DNA from: Hyperoplus lanceolatus
Lineage: Eukaryota > Chordata > Actinopteri > Uranoscopiformes > Ammodytidae
DNA: 64,000 nt
Assembly: GCA_026929865.2 (NCBI GenBank)
Contig: CM049413.1
Span: 15,218,501-15,282,500, forward strand
Reading direction: 5' to 3'
Position numbers and translations under genes: made by a program. The notes under the pieces were generated by a model, which saw nothing but the letters and a program-made list of their open reading frames with translations, was not told the origin of the DNA and searched no databases. Shown here in pieces: positions 12,530 to 22,130 of this stretch; the first letter of the stretch is position 1, and each line of letters opens with the position of its first letter.

Positions 12530-12965
12530 ATCACATGTGTGTGCCTATATCCACGGGGTATATATGCGCTAATGGGCTTGATTACTACTTTGATACACTT
12601 GTTGCCACACACACCCGCACCCACACACACGTTAGCCTACATGCGTAGCCTAATTCCACCTGTGTGGGGGAGACCACGGGGCGCTGTGTGTGACTTATGC
12701 GCTGATAAAGAGGTGGGTGATCGATTCGCCTGGCATCGATTTATTCAGTTTCAGCACGACCGCGGTGGACAGCTCCCACCAAAGTACTTCTTTCGATGCT
12801 TCTTTCGCTTCATCTTACGGCTCTCCAAAGAAGGGACTTAAGAAGCCATCTGGGAAACACCCGTATCTTAACGCTCCTTCTTTGGCGAACCCTTCTTTCT
12901 TTGGCGAACCCTTCTTTCGACCCTTCTTTGGCCCCAAAGAACGATCGCATCTGGGAAACGCGGCC

Positions 12966-13735
12966 ATTATAGTTTGTATACTTTCTTTACTTGCAGAGCT
13001 TTTTAATTGCAGCAACGATACTGGCCCAATTCCACACAGCTGAAGGAAACAATGGCAACCAGCAATGCCCAAAACTCTTATGTTAGCATTATGGAGATTT
13101 AGAATGAAAGATAATGGTTAAGAATAATTAGATATGACATCATTAATGTATAGGTGCTACTAGTGTACTTCTCAATATTGATGTGATCCCTTTTGTACCT
13201 TCAAAGAACAAAGGTTGTACTGCTATAGTTTGTAGATATCTTTCTAGTACAGGTAGTCAGGGACTTTAAAGTGAATCTCCTTTCTAATCCCCAAATACTG
13301 GTAAAGAGATATTCCAGCCTAGGCTAGATAGGCTTTAGTAGTAAAGTTAAGTTAAAATAAGCAGAGCAAATTCCCCACTCAGTGGGGAAGTGTCCTGACT
13401 CCACTGCCAAACACTCCATGTTTTATCATTGCTGCTCCTCATCCACATGGATAAAATATGCTCCAATTGACTTTATTGTTGAGAATTAGGTCAGGAGGTC
13501 AACACATATTGCTGTCATGTGTGTCCATTATTTAATGGACACACATGACAGCAATATTAAACTGCAGCCTGTAGCTGGTTAGCTTAGCTTAGCATAAAGA
13601 CCTCCTCTGTCCATCCAACAACTCTAAAGCTCGCCAATGAACTGAATGGCACAACTTCCTTAGCCTAAAAAAGACACTGTAGAATTCAATCCAATATTAT
13701 TCAAATCACCACCATTCAAATATAATGACATTATG
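12966..13735. other. unique DNA with perfect palindrome
   Basis: Apart from the palindrome at 13506-13557 and the GTTAGCTTAGCTTAGCATAA word at 13577-13596, which resembles fragments of common fish interspersed repeats, nothing is recognised. Confidence 0.4.
13506..13557. repeat. perfect palindrome (25-bp arms, 2-bp spacer)
   Basis: The arms at 13506-13530 and 13533-13557 are exact reverse complements separated by TT. The left arm begins ATATTGCTGTCATG. It would extrude as a near-blunt hairpin. No target duplication or larger inverted repeat surrounds it. Confidence 0.95.
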
Positions 13736-13739
13736 TTTA
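13736..13739. other. target site duplication, left copy (TTTA)
   Basis: The four bases TTTA directly precede the 5' LTR and are repeated directly after the 3' LTR at 22054-22057, showing that the element arrived by integrase-mediated insertion. Confidence 0.85.
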
Positions 13740-13932
13740 TGTGAGAATAGTGTTAGATAAGTACACCCCCATACCATATATATATGATGTCCTTATTTTT
13801 GCCATAATTAGTTTATTAGTCATTCTTCTTGTTTTTGTTTCATTTTGTAAACATTGTGCTCCATTTACCGTTACACAGGCCTATGTAGTATCTCATTTCC
13901 GCCACAGGGTGGCTTTGATATTGTTCTATCCT

Positions 13933-14476
13933 GTGAAAGCTACACATTATTAGAGCAGTATTGGAACAATGGCGGACAGAACGTGTCGTAACGAAATGTG
14001 TACTTTGCCTGTGTCTGTTTACAGGTAAGCAAATAATATAAGAGTCATGAATGTACATAAGAATGAGCTGGGAAAGGGTTTAGATATGTGGGGAAGAGTT
14101 GGCCTGTTAATTCTACCGTGAATGTTGTATTAAAAGGTTGTAATGCCGTCATAAGCAACTTCAGTAGCAGTTAAGCTAATCTTCTTGCGTCGCCATGAGG
14201 GTCCGGTCACGGTACATTTATATAGATTGTGTTTGTTTACTTTACTTTATGCCAAGGTTAAGAACTGGGAAAATTATCAGGAGTCACAATGTGCTTTTAT
14301 TTTGTGTATTTCCATTGCAATTTCTATGTGTATTAATATGTATTTTGGTCAATTGTGTAATACTTAGATTAGGATGTAAACAGAGTGAAAGCGACACATT
14401 ATTAGAGCAGTATTGGAACAATGGCGGACAGAACGTGTCGTAACGAAATGTGTACTTTGCCTGTGTCTGTTTACAG
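13933..14476 (+). repeat. intra-LTR 92-bp direct repeat with intron-like interval
   Basis: The copies lie at 13933-14024 and 14385-14476 and differ at one base (13941 T versus 14393 G). The first copy ends TTACAG and is followed by GTAAGC, a good splice donor. The second copy ends in a pyrimidine-rich TGTGTCTGTTTACAG, a good acceptor. The interval 14025-14476 therefore has GT...AG ends, and its removal would leave a single copy of the repeat joined to the U5-like end. The same structure recurs in the 3' LTR (21451-21542 and 21903-21994). Whether it is spliced is unknown; a plain 452-bp partial tandem duplication gives the same pattern. Confidence 0.85.
13969..14028 (+). CDS. short upstream ORF in LTR (19 codons)
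   Basis: The ATG sits in a strong initiation context (ACAATGG), and the peptide starts MADRTCRNEM. The stop lies inside the putative splice donor, TAA at 14026-14028. A second copy starts at 14421 and runs 21 codons to a stop at 14484-14486. Both copies precede the gag-pol start, so if transcribed they would act as upstream ORFs. There is no evidence that the peptide itself has a function. Confidence 0.3.
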   Translation: MADRTCRNEMCTLPVSVYR

Positions 14477-14539
14477 AACTCATTAAAGAAACTACGTCAA
14501 GTCACTCTTGAGTTTAATTATTCAAGTGTGCAACAAATT

Positions 14540-14557
14540 TGGTGGCAGCGGAGGGAT
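14540..14557 (+). other. primer-binding site
   Basis: TGGTGGCAGCGGAGGGAT begins four bases after the LTR end. TGG is the complement of a tRNA CCA end, so a tRNA should prime minus-strand synthesis here. I did not determine which tRNA matches. Confidence 0.75.
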
Positions 14558-14610
14558 CAGCGGTGCTTCTGTGAGCTGAGAAGAGAGAGATTGCAGTGTC
14601 CAAACACAAA

Positions 14611-17600
14611 ATGGAGCTGGAGAGTCTGCAAGATCAACTGGCCGAGTCTGTGGTGCAGTTGCAGTGTGAACAGCTACAAGAGGTGTGTTTTCAAGCAAAA
14701 ATCTCTACTGAAAAACAGACCAAAAAGCATACGCTGATCAGATTAATAATTGAAGCAGCTGAGGAAGCTGTAGAAGATGAAGAGGAGCAAGTAGCATCTG
14801 CATTTCTTGTCCGCTTAATAAAAACTGCAAAGGAATTGATGAAAATAAATGAACAACCACAGTTGAGTGACGATATTACTAGCAATGTTGGAGCACTAGC
14901 TAGTCTGCAGCAACAATATGCCGCACTGCAACTGAGTTTTCAAGCCTCTACAATGAAAATGGAAGGAGACATAATGAGGTTGACGAATAAAATGACCAGT
15001 CAGGAACCAAGCAATCCTGTTTTACCACAAACAACCCCATTTTCAGTTACCCCACCAACAGCTTCCTCTTCAGTTACCAAGCCATCTGAAGTGACCATTA
15101 GAAGGGAGTTCAAAATAAGTGGTCAAATTGGGGAAAGGGGCCAGAAAGACAAGCTTTCATACTCTAATCTGACCCACCAGATTGATATGGGGTTGAGAAA
15201 AAAACACAGTGAGGAGGAAATAGTTGAGGCAGTGGTAAGAGCCGTAAGTCCTGGCTTGACCTTACGTGACATGCTAGAAATAAAAGCAAACCTCACCCTT
15301 TCTCAACTGCGCACCATCTTAAAGGGACATTACAAAGAGGACAGTTCCACTGATCTTTATCATCGGCTCCTCAATGTCACTCAAGAAAGTAATGAGTCAC
15401 CCCAGAATTTCCTGTTCAGGGCAATAGAACTAAAAGAGAGGCTGTTAGTTAAATCCAGAGAACTTGGTTCAGATGAACACTATAGCCCGGAACTCATTCA
15501 GAAAAAGTTCCTAAGAGCTTTGGGGACAGGACTCATTAGTGACAATATAAAATACCAGCTCAAAGCTTACCTGGATGATCCAGCAGTCACTGATGAGGTG
15601 CTGATTGTGAAAAGCAACGAAGCAGCTATTCTTGAGTGGGAGAGACAACAAAAATTCAAGAAAAACTATAAAGAGCCCAAAGTGAGAGAAATCCATGCTG
15701 AAACACAGTCAGTCCCAGAGGCACCAGTCGGAGCAGTTGGTGGACAAGAACGGGCATCCTCCACATTCACAAAAGGTAAAGTGAACCGAACACCGCCGGC
15801 AATGACTCACACAGAATCTGAACTTCTTGTTGTAATAAAACAGCTGAGAGGAGAAGTGGAAGAAATTAAAAAGGTCATGTCTGAGTCCCCTAGATCTTTT
15901 GCCCAGCAGCGAACAAACAGGAAACGTGGCTGCAGAAACTGCCAAGAGAACAATAAAGGAGACAACTGCGATCATTGCTTCAAATGTGGACTGAGTGGAC
16001 ATCTGTCACGTGGATGTAGAAGTGGAAGGAGGCCTACTGATAAACAAGGACAGGTAGATATGTCATCTAGCACTGTTACAGCTGCACCAACGCCACCTGT
16101 TGACAAAAACAATCCGAATGAACAGCTCAGAGATGTCTACAAGTTAATCACAGATAGTATCCAGCACTTAGAGGCTAAAGTGGCAGCTAATACACAAGAT
16201 ATGACACTACAAAAGGAAGAAGCGGTCAGTGTCAGTCTCCTCTCCCCAAAACGAAGAACAGAGTTACTCAGTCTAATTGGCAAGAAATACGTCATTACCT
16301 GCCTGTTAGATGACGTAGAAACTAAAGCTTTGTGGGACACTGGATCACAGGTCTGCCTAATCAATGAGACATGGAGACAACAAAACATTCCACATGCTGC
16401 AGTCAGGAATCTAGCTGAGATTCTGGGAACAGATAGATTGGATGGGAGGGCAGTAAACCAGACACCTATTCCTTTTTCTGGGTGGGTTGAGGTCACATTC
16501 AAATTACCCTCAAACAGCACCAAACAGCTTGAGCTCTCTGTGCCAGTACTTATAGCTGATGGAGATGGGGTGGCAGAACAACCAATCATCGGTTACAATG
16601 TAATTGAGCAGGTGTTAGCGAAGGGTATAGCGCCACCATGTGCTGTCACAGAAGCAGTCAGTTCAGCATTCTCATTTGACTGTAAGAAAACTGAAGTATT
16701 TCTGAAAGTAATGAAGCGTGGGGACGACGAGATAGGTGAAGCTACAGTTAAAGTGGGTAGAGAGATGAAGTATATTCCAGCTGGTCAAACAAAAACCGTG
16801 AAGTGCACTGTGAGGGCAGGCCCACTCCCAGACCACCAAGACGTGTTATTTGAACCCTGTTCACAAGCAGAATTACCAGAAGGGTTAAAAATTGAAGAAA
16901 GTGTGATTCGCTTGCATAGAGGTAGCTGGTCACGTGTTACTATTCCAGTCACAAACAGCACTAGTCATGATATCCTATTGCCACCAAGAACTATACTGGG
17001 ACAAACACAGAGGGTTAAAACCATTTATCCAGCAGATACAAAACCCGTAGACATCAGTCTGTCAGAAGCAAAGTTCCCAGACACAGAAAACACACAAACA
17101 GTGGTGATAGAAAACAAAGAGAAGACTAAAGAAAACACGAAAGAAAGAGAGAGTGAGGAGAATTGGGATCCCCCAGTCCCCCTTACTCACCTTACCCCAT
17201 CACAGCAGCAGCAGGTCAGTCAACTTCTCAGAAAGGAATGCAATGCTTTTGCTAAGGATGAACATGATGTAGGGACCATCCCCTCACTGCAGCTCAAGAT
17301 TCGTCTTAACGACCCCACACCTGTAAAGCGAACATACATATCAGTGCCAAAGCCGCTCCATAAAGAGGTAAAAGAATACTTGGAGGATTTGTTAAACAGA
17401 GGCTGGATAACAAAGTCTAAGTCCCCTTACTCCAGTCCCATTGTGTGTGTGAGAAAAAAAGATGGAGGCCTTCGACTGTGTTGTGATTACAGGGAGCTGA
17501 ATAAGAAATCCATTCCTGATCGACATCCAATACCCCGCATATTAGATATGTTGAACAGCCTCAAAGGAAGTTCCTGGTTTTCTGTCCTTGACCAAGGAAA

Positions 17601-19383
17601 GGCCTATCACCAGGGCTTCCTGGAAGAATCAAGCCGTCATCTCACAGCATTCATAACACCCTGGGGACTGTATGAGTGGGTAAGAATCCCTTTTGGCTTA
17701 TCATCCGCACCAGCAGAGTTCCAAAGGTCTATGGAGGAGTGTTTGCTTGGGCTGCGAGATGAGGTTTGTTTGCCTTACTTGGATGATAATCTTGTACATT
17801 CTCAGACATTTGAACACCACCTGAATGATCTGAGGCAGGTACTGCACCGTTACCAAAGCCACGGAGTAAAGCTGACTCCCAGAAAATGTGAAGTATTCAG
17901 AAATCAGGTGAGATTTCTCGGGAAGCTGGTTACTAAAGAAGGCTACACTATGGACCCTGCAGATATTGCCCCAGTGCAGGCCATGAAGCAGCGGAAACCC
18001 ACCACCATTGGTGAGTTGAGAAAATTACTGGGATTTATTTCCTACTATCGTAGTTACATCCCTAACTTTTCTTCCATTGCGAAGCCTATGTATGATCTCC
18101 TCACCGCAGACAAATGTGGAAAAGGGAAGCCGAAACAAACCAGACAAGTCGGGAAGAAACAAAGTGGTGGAGGTCAGTTGCCATCCTCTCATCCGATCAC
18201 ATGGTCTCCAGAACACCAACAGGTACTCTGCCGTCTTATTGACTTTCTCTCTGAGCCACCAGTGTTAGGGTATCCGGACTATGAACAACCCTTCACCTTA
18301 CACTGCGATGCTTCACAAGTGGGGCTTGGGGCTGTGCTTTATCAGAGGCAGAAAGGGAAGCTGGTGGTGATTGCATATGGATCGAGGACGCTGACTGTCC
18401 CTGAGAGAAACTACCACCTTCACTCGGGAAAGTTGGAGTTCCTAGCCATGAAGTGGGCCATATGTGAGAGGTTTAGAGACTATCTCTATTATTCACCACC
18501 ATTCACAGTCTATACAGACAACAATCCTCTCACGTATGTGCTCACCACAGCCAAGCTTAATGCAACTACTCATAGGTGGATAGCTGAACTAGCTGACTTC
18601 CAGTTCACTATTAAGTACCGCCCAGGCAAAGCCAATAGGGATGCTGATGGACTGTCGCGCATGCCCTTAGACATGGAGCAGTACATGCTAACATGCACAC
18701 AAGCTGTGTTGCCTGAAGTTATGAACAGTATGACCCAGGCTGTAGCTATTCAGTCACAAGAGAGTGAGCCCTGGCTTTGTCCAGTGACCATAGTGACAGC
18801 TATCGCTGAAGACGATGATGGTGTGACATCAGTGGGGGAAATCCCTAAAACAGAGTTGAGAGAGGCACAAAGAGATGATCCAGTGATTGGGCAGGTGTTA
18901 AAATACATGGCATCAAAACAATGGCCAAAGTGTGGAAAACAACCTCAAAGTAACAAAGTAGCTGGACTGGCAAGACAAAAACATAAACTGCACCTTAGTG
19001 ATGATGGACTGCTGTACAGGGAAACGACAAACAGACTACAGCTCCTCCTGCCTCAAAAGTACCATCGACTGGTTTACAAAGAACTCCATGAAGATATGGG
19101 ACATCTTGGAGTGGAAAGGGTGGTGAATCTCATCAGAGAGCGCTTTTATTGGCCGCATATGCAGAAAGATGTTGAGCATTACATCACACAGGTGTGTAGC
19201 TGTCTGAAAAACAAGCGTCCAAACAAACCAACCAGAGCGCCTCTCACCAACATCATCACCACGTATCCTTTTGAGTTGGTATCAATTGACTTCTTACATC
19301 TGGAGAAATTTCATTTTTCATTTTCATTTAACTTTTATTTATCCTCGAGAGACCAATTGAGGGGTGACCCTCATTTTCAATGA
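14611..19383 (+). CDS. Gag-Pol polyprotein, truncated in integrase
   Basis: I chose the ATG at 14611 (context AAAATGG, good Kozak); the frame opens a little upstream but without an ATG. The product is 1,590 residues. Order of parts: an acidic, helix-rich Gag N-terminus; a capsid-like region about residues 160-310; a CX2CX4HX4C zinc knuckle at 456-469; an aspartic protease LWDTGSQ with Asp 576; reverse transcriptase with LDQGKAYHQ and the catalytic YLDD at 1056-1059; RNase H with Asp 1233, Glu 1276, Asp 1303 and Asp 1344; and an integrase zinc-binding region with His 1493, His 1498, Cys 1529 and Cys 1531. The first integrase catalytic Asp is residue 1560. The cysteine pair reads CSC instead of the usual CX2C. 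Homology ends at 19309, and the last ~25 residues are read from an inserted LINE tail. Gag and Pol share one frame, so no frameshift signal is needed between them. Confidence 0.93.
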   Translation: MELESLQDQLAESVVQLQCEQLQEVCFQAKISTEKQTKKHTLIRLIIEAAEEAVEDEEEQVASAFLVRLIKTAKELMKINEQPQLSDDITSNVGALASLQQQYAALQLSFQASTMKMEGDIMRLTNKMTSQEPSNPVLPQTTPFSVTPPTASSSVTKPSEVTIRREFKISGQIGERGQKDKLSYSNLTHQIDMGLRKKHSEEEIVEAVVRAVSPGLTLRDMLEIKANLTLSQLRTILKGHYKEDSSTDLYHRLLNVTQESNESPQNFLFRAIELKERLLVKSRELGSDEHYSPELIQKKFLRALGTGLISDNIKYQLKAYLDDPAVTDEVLIVKSNEAAILEWERQQKFKKNYKEPKVREIHAETQSVPEAPVGAVGGQERASSTFTKGKVNRTPPAMTHTESELLVVIKQLRGEVEEIKKVMSESPRSFAQQRTNRKRGCRNCQENNKGDNCDHCFKCGLSGHLSRGCRSGRRPTDKQGQVDMSSSTVTAAPTPPVDKNNPNEQLRDVYKLITDSIQHLEAKVAANTQDMTLQKEEAVSVSLLSPKRRTELLSLIGKKYVITCLLDDVETKALWDTGSQVCLINETWRQQNIPHAAVRNLAEILGTDRLDGRAVNQTPIPFSGWVEVTFKLPSNSTKQLELSVPVLIADGDGVAEQPIIGYNVIEQVLAKGIAPPCAVTEAVSSAFSFDCKKTEVFLKVMKRGDDEIGEATVKVGREMKYIPAGQTKTVKCTVRAGPLPDHQDVLFEPCSQAELPEGLKIEESVIRLHRGSWSRVTIPVTNSTSHDILLPPRTILGQTQRVKTIYPADTKPVDISLSEAKFPDTENTQTVVIENKEKTKENTKERESEENWDPPVPLTHLTPSQQQQVSQLLRKECNAFAKDEHDVGTIPSLQLKIRLNDPTPVKRTYISVPKPLHKEVKEYLEDLLNRGWITKSKSPYSSPIVCVRKKDGGLRLCCDYRELNKKSIPDRHPIPRILDMLNSLKGSSWFSVLDQGKAYHQGFLEESSRHLTAFITPWGLYEWVRIPFGLSSAPAEFQRSMEECLLGLRDEVCLPYLDDNLVHSQTFEHHLNDLRQVLHRYQSHGVKLTPRKCEVFRNQVRFLGKLVTKEGYTMDPADIAPVQAMKQRKPTTIGELRKLLGFISYYRSYIPNFSSIAKPMYDLLTADKCGKGKPKQTRQVGKKQSGGGQLPSSHPITWSPEHQQVLCRLIDFLSEPPVLGYPDYEQPFTLHCDASQVGLGAVLYQRQKGKLVVIAYGSRTLTVPERNYHLHSGKLEFLAMKWAICERFRDYLYYSPPFTVYTDNNPLTYVLTTAKLNATTHRWIAELADFQFTIKYRPGKANRDADGLSRMPLDMEQYMLTCTQAVLPEVMNSMTQAVAIQSQESEPWLCPVTIVTAIAEDDDGVTSVGEIPKTELREAQRDDPVIGQVLKYMASKQWPKCGKQPQSNKVAGLARQKHKLHLSDDGLLYRETTNRLQLLLPQKYHRLVYKELHEDMGHLGVERVVNLIRERFYWPHMQKDVEHYITQVCSCLKNKRPNKPTRAPLTNIITTYPFELVSIDFLHLEKFHFSFSFNFYLSSRDQLRGDPHFQ

Positions 19384-19448
19384 CGTCGAGTCAAAACAAA
19401 TTCAAAACAACAATACAAACAAAACATTCAATGCAAATACATGTAAAT
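19310..19448 (-). mobile_element. LINE 3' tail inserted in integrase
   Basis: 139 bp interrupt the integrase. Read on minus, it carries a stem-forming ATTGAAAATGAGGGTCACCC unit, then GGATAAATAAAAG, then a degenerate AATGAAA tail at the left border. This is the layout of fish non-LTR (L2/CR1/Rex-like) 3' ends. A 4-bp AAAT direct repeat borders it (19306-19309 and 19445-19448). The length is 46 codons plus one base, so it also shifts the frame. Only the 3' end is present, as expected of a 5'-truncated insertion. Confidence 0.75.
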
Positions 19449-20713
19449 GTAAGGGAGGATATGAATATATCCTTGTTGTGATGGATCATTTCACGCGGTT
19501 CGCGCAGGCTTACCCCTGCCGTAACAAAGCTGCCAAAACAGCCGCAGAAAAGATATTTGGAGATTTTGCACTGAGGTTTGGGTTCCCTGCACGCCTTCAT
19601 CACGACCAGGGTAAGGAATTTCAAAACAAGCTGTTTGCTAAATTACAAGAATACAGTGGGGTGAAGGGGTCCAGAACCACACCATATCACCCACAGGGGA
19701 ACGGCCAGGTTGAAAGATTCAACAGGACACTTTTGGCCATGCTCAGAAACTTACCAGAGACTGCCAAAGCAGATTGGAAAGCGTCACTAACAAAAATGGT
19801 CCATGCATTTAACTGTACTCGCAGTGAGGCCACGGGCTATGCACCCTATTTCCTCTTATTCGGTCGCAACCCTAGACTCCCTATTGACCTTATGTTTGGC
19901 ATTACACCAAAAGACCAAGGCTCATCGCACAGCGACTACGCTGAGAAATGGAGGGCAAGAATGACTGAAGCTTACAGGATAGCTTCCAACTCCGCAAACA
20001 AAGAGGCATTGAGAGGTAAAGTTCTCTATGACAGAAAAGTTCATGGTGCAGAGTTGTCTACTGGATGCAGAGTGCTGATTCGAAATCTGACTGAAAGAGG
20101 GGGTCCGGGAAAGTTGAGATCATTCTGGGAAGATAGAGTGTATGTTGTGACACAAAAGAAACATCCAGACAGTCCAGTATATGAGCTCAAACCAGAGAAC
20201 GGCAAGGGACGTTGTAGGATCCTGCACAGGAATCTTCTGCTACCATGCGACTTTCTCCCTGTGGAAAAAGTGGACTTACCTCTGGAACCTGGAAAAAGGA
20301 AAAAGAAACACAAAGAGCAAGAACAGAGCTCAGAGGATGAAAATGAGGATGGATGGACATCCATTATTGGATTACGACAAAGAGCCAGTGAACATGGTGA
20401 AGATCATCTGAATGTGGAAGCACCTGAGTTTTATCCAAGCAACGGAGAAGCAGCAGAGATGGAACACATTGAAGACGATGGAATAAGACAAGACCTGGCA
20501 TCAGATGGAGAGGAAATCAGGGCATCAGAGCAGGACATTGAGATATCTGACACTCAGAGTGAAGAGGAGTCTCCTGAATCTGCAGCCAGTGATGAGGATG
20601 AAGATCCTGCTGATCCTCCTGCCATGGCGAATAAGTATCCTTTCAGAGCGAGAAAACCAAAAATGATATTTACATATCATAAGTTAGGGCAGCCTACCAT
20701 TTCACATGATTAA
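19448..20713 (+). pseudogene. integrase core and C-terminal part, separated from gag-pol
   Basis: After the insertion the integrase continues in a different frame to a stop at 20711-20713. The second catalytic Asp lies in HHDQGKEF (codon 19604) and the Glu in [12 protein letters not shown] (codon 19712), giving the canonical D-35-E spacing. The GPY/F-like module [17 protein letters not shown] follows, then a basic linker and a long acidic Glu/Asp/Ser-rich tail. No chromodomain was seen. The first catalytic Asp is upstream of the insertion, so the DDE triad is split between two frames and this copy cannot make a functional integrase. The open frame extends left to 19364 only through LINE sequence. 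Confidence 0.9.
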
Positions 20714-21246
20714 GTGCAAAGATAATGCATAAGGAAAGATTGAGGATGTGTTAAAAATAATTTGCTTTTGTTGTGTTCGGAGTCAAAGCAAAACATTTAT
20801 ATATAATCAGTTAACAGTAAAGTTATACTTGAGCGATGTGGAAATACAGTGAATGTTAAATAAGTAATGACTACTAATTTGTTGGTTAAAAAGTGTGAGA
20901 CACTAAGACAGACTTTACCAAAGAAATTGTACCACATGTTGGCTTAGATAGGAGGTTATTCCTGTGTAAAGTACCTTACTCTCAGGGAAGATGCAGATAT
21001 CCTCGCTTATAGCGAAGTGACAGTGGGCTGTTATCGTGCACAAATACACCTGCTGCAGACATATGGTATTAACAGGAGATATATGTCATATTTGGGACTG
21101 TGGACAGTCATGCATCTTTATGGACACATATGAACTCTGGCTCCTTGGAAATAACTTTCTTACATGCCATGCATAGATGTCACATGTGGACTATTGAAAT
21201 CATAATGTGGTTTGGTAATAGAATGTCAGGGACGACATCACTTTTT
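20714..21246 (+). other. internal non-coding region of LTR element
   Basis: About 530 bp lie between the pol stop and the polypurine tract. It is AT-rich and holds no frame with domain similarity, so no env-like gene was found. Confidence 0.6.
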
Positions 21247-21257
21247 GGAGGGGAGAA
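21247..21257 (+). other. polypurine tract
   Basis: GGAGGGGAGAA abuts the 3' LTR directly. In LTR elements this RNase H-resistant tract primes plus-strand DNA synthesis. Confidence 0.85.
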
Positions 21258-22053
21258 TGTGAGAATAGTGTTAGATAAGTACACCCCCATACCATATATA
21301 TATGATGTCCTTATTTTTGCCATAATTAGTTTATTAGTCATTCTTCTTGTTTTTGTTTCATTTTGTAAACATTGTGCTCCATTTACCGTTACACAGGCCT
21401 ATGTAGTATCTCATTTCCGCCACAGGGTGGCTTTGATATTGTTCTATCCTGTGAAAGCTACACATTATTAGAGCAGTATTGGAACAATGGCGGACAGAAC
21501 GTGTCGTAACGAAATGTGTACTTTGCCTGTGTCTGTTTACAGGTAAGCAAATAATATAAGAGTCATGAATGTACATAAGAATGAGCTGGGAAAGGGTTTA
21601 GATATGTGGGGAAGAGTTGGCCTGTTAATTCTACCGTGAATGTTGTATTAAAAGGTTGTAATGCCGTCATAAGCAACTTCAGTAGCAGTTAAGCTAATCT
21701 TCTTGCGTCGCCATGAGGGTCCGGTCACGGTACATTTATATAGATTGTGTTTGTTTACTTTACTTTATGCCAAGGTTAAGAACTGGGAAAATTATCAGGA
21801 GTCACAATGTGCTTTTATTTTGTGTATTTCCATTGCAATTTCTATGTGTATTAATATGTATTTTGGTCAATTGTGTAATACTTAGATTAGGATGTAAACA
21901 GAGTGAAAGCGACACATTATTAGAGCAGTATTGGAACAATGGCGGACAGAACGTGTCGTAACGAAATGTGTACTTTGCCTGTGTCTGTTTACAGAACTCA
22001 TTAAAGAAACTACGTCAAGTCACTCTTGAGTTTAATTATTCAAGTGTGCAACA
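21258..22053 (+). repeat. 3' LTR
   Basis: A 796-bp copy of the 5' LTR with no difference seen by eye. It is followed by TTTA (22054-22057), the right target duplication. It includes the same 92-bp internal duplication and intron-like interval at 21543-21994. Confidence 0.95.
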
Positions 22054-22130
22054 TTTAGCAAACGAAAACAAATTAAGAACCACCTGTTCTATCAGACATG
22101 TCTTCATCAGATGGGTAACTTGTGTAATAG

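Larger units (their letters stand above)
11073..12965. mobile_element. PIF/Harbinger DNA transposon, internally deleted
   Basis: Perfect 16-bp terminal inverted repeats GGCCGCGTTTCCCAGA are at 11073-11088 and, inverted, at 12950-12965. They are flanked by a 3-bp target duplication ATT (11070-11072 and 12966-12968), matching the 3-bp duplications of PIF/Harbinger. A second inverted pair of the GTTTCCCAGAT word sits inside the ends (about 11158 and 12848). The subterminal regions carry repeated TTCTTTGG/CCAAAGAA words, several in tandem at 12885-12940. It contains two typical Harbinger genes: a truncated transposase on plus and a Myb-like gene on minus. Confidence 0.9.
13740..14535 (+). repeat. 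5' LTR
   Basis: It starts TG and ends CA. It is identical by eye to 21258-22053. It contains a TATATATATG word at about 13777-13787, a TATA-like TATTAAAAGG at 14129-14138, an ATTAAA word at 14482-14487, and a 92-bp direct repeat (13933-14024 and 14385-14476, one mismatch). The repeat brackets an intron-like interval. U3, R and U5 limits cannot be fixed by inspection. Confidence 0.95.
13740..22053 (+). mobile_element. Ty3/gypsy-type LTR retrotransposon, full length
   Basis: This is an 8,314-bp element with two 796-bp LTRs (TGTGAG...CAACA), a TTTA target duplication, a primer-binding site after the 5' LTR and a polypurine tract before the 3' LTR. The single long frame has domain order Gag zinc knuckle, protease, reverse transcriptase, RNase H, integrase, which is the Ty3/gypsy order. 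No envelope frame was seen. By eye the two LTRs have no difference, and all LTR-internal open frames translate identically at a constant offset of 7,518, so insertion is probably recent. One 139-bp insertion in the integrase region breaks the frame. Confidence 0.95.

Noticed and set aside
12120-12572. 150-codon plus-strand frame
   Set aside because: It is antisense to the Myb/SANT-like frame, which has a recognisable fold and a polyadenylation signal; the plus frame has neither.
14195-14443. 82-codon frame within the LTR (and its copy at 21713-21961)
   Set aside because: It is not homologous to any protein I recognise, and it spans the intron-like interval. Its identity in both LTRs follows from LTR identity alone.
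20714-21246. Possible env-like gene after pol
   Set aside because: All frames are interrupted within a few dozen codons, and there is no signal or membrane segment.
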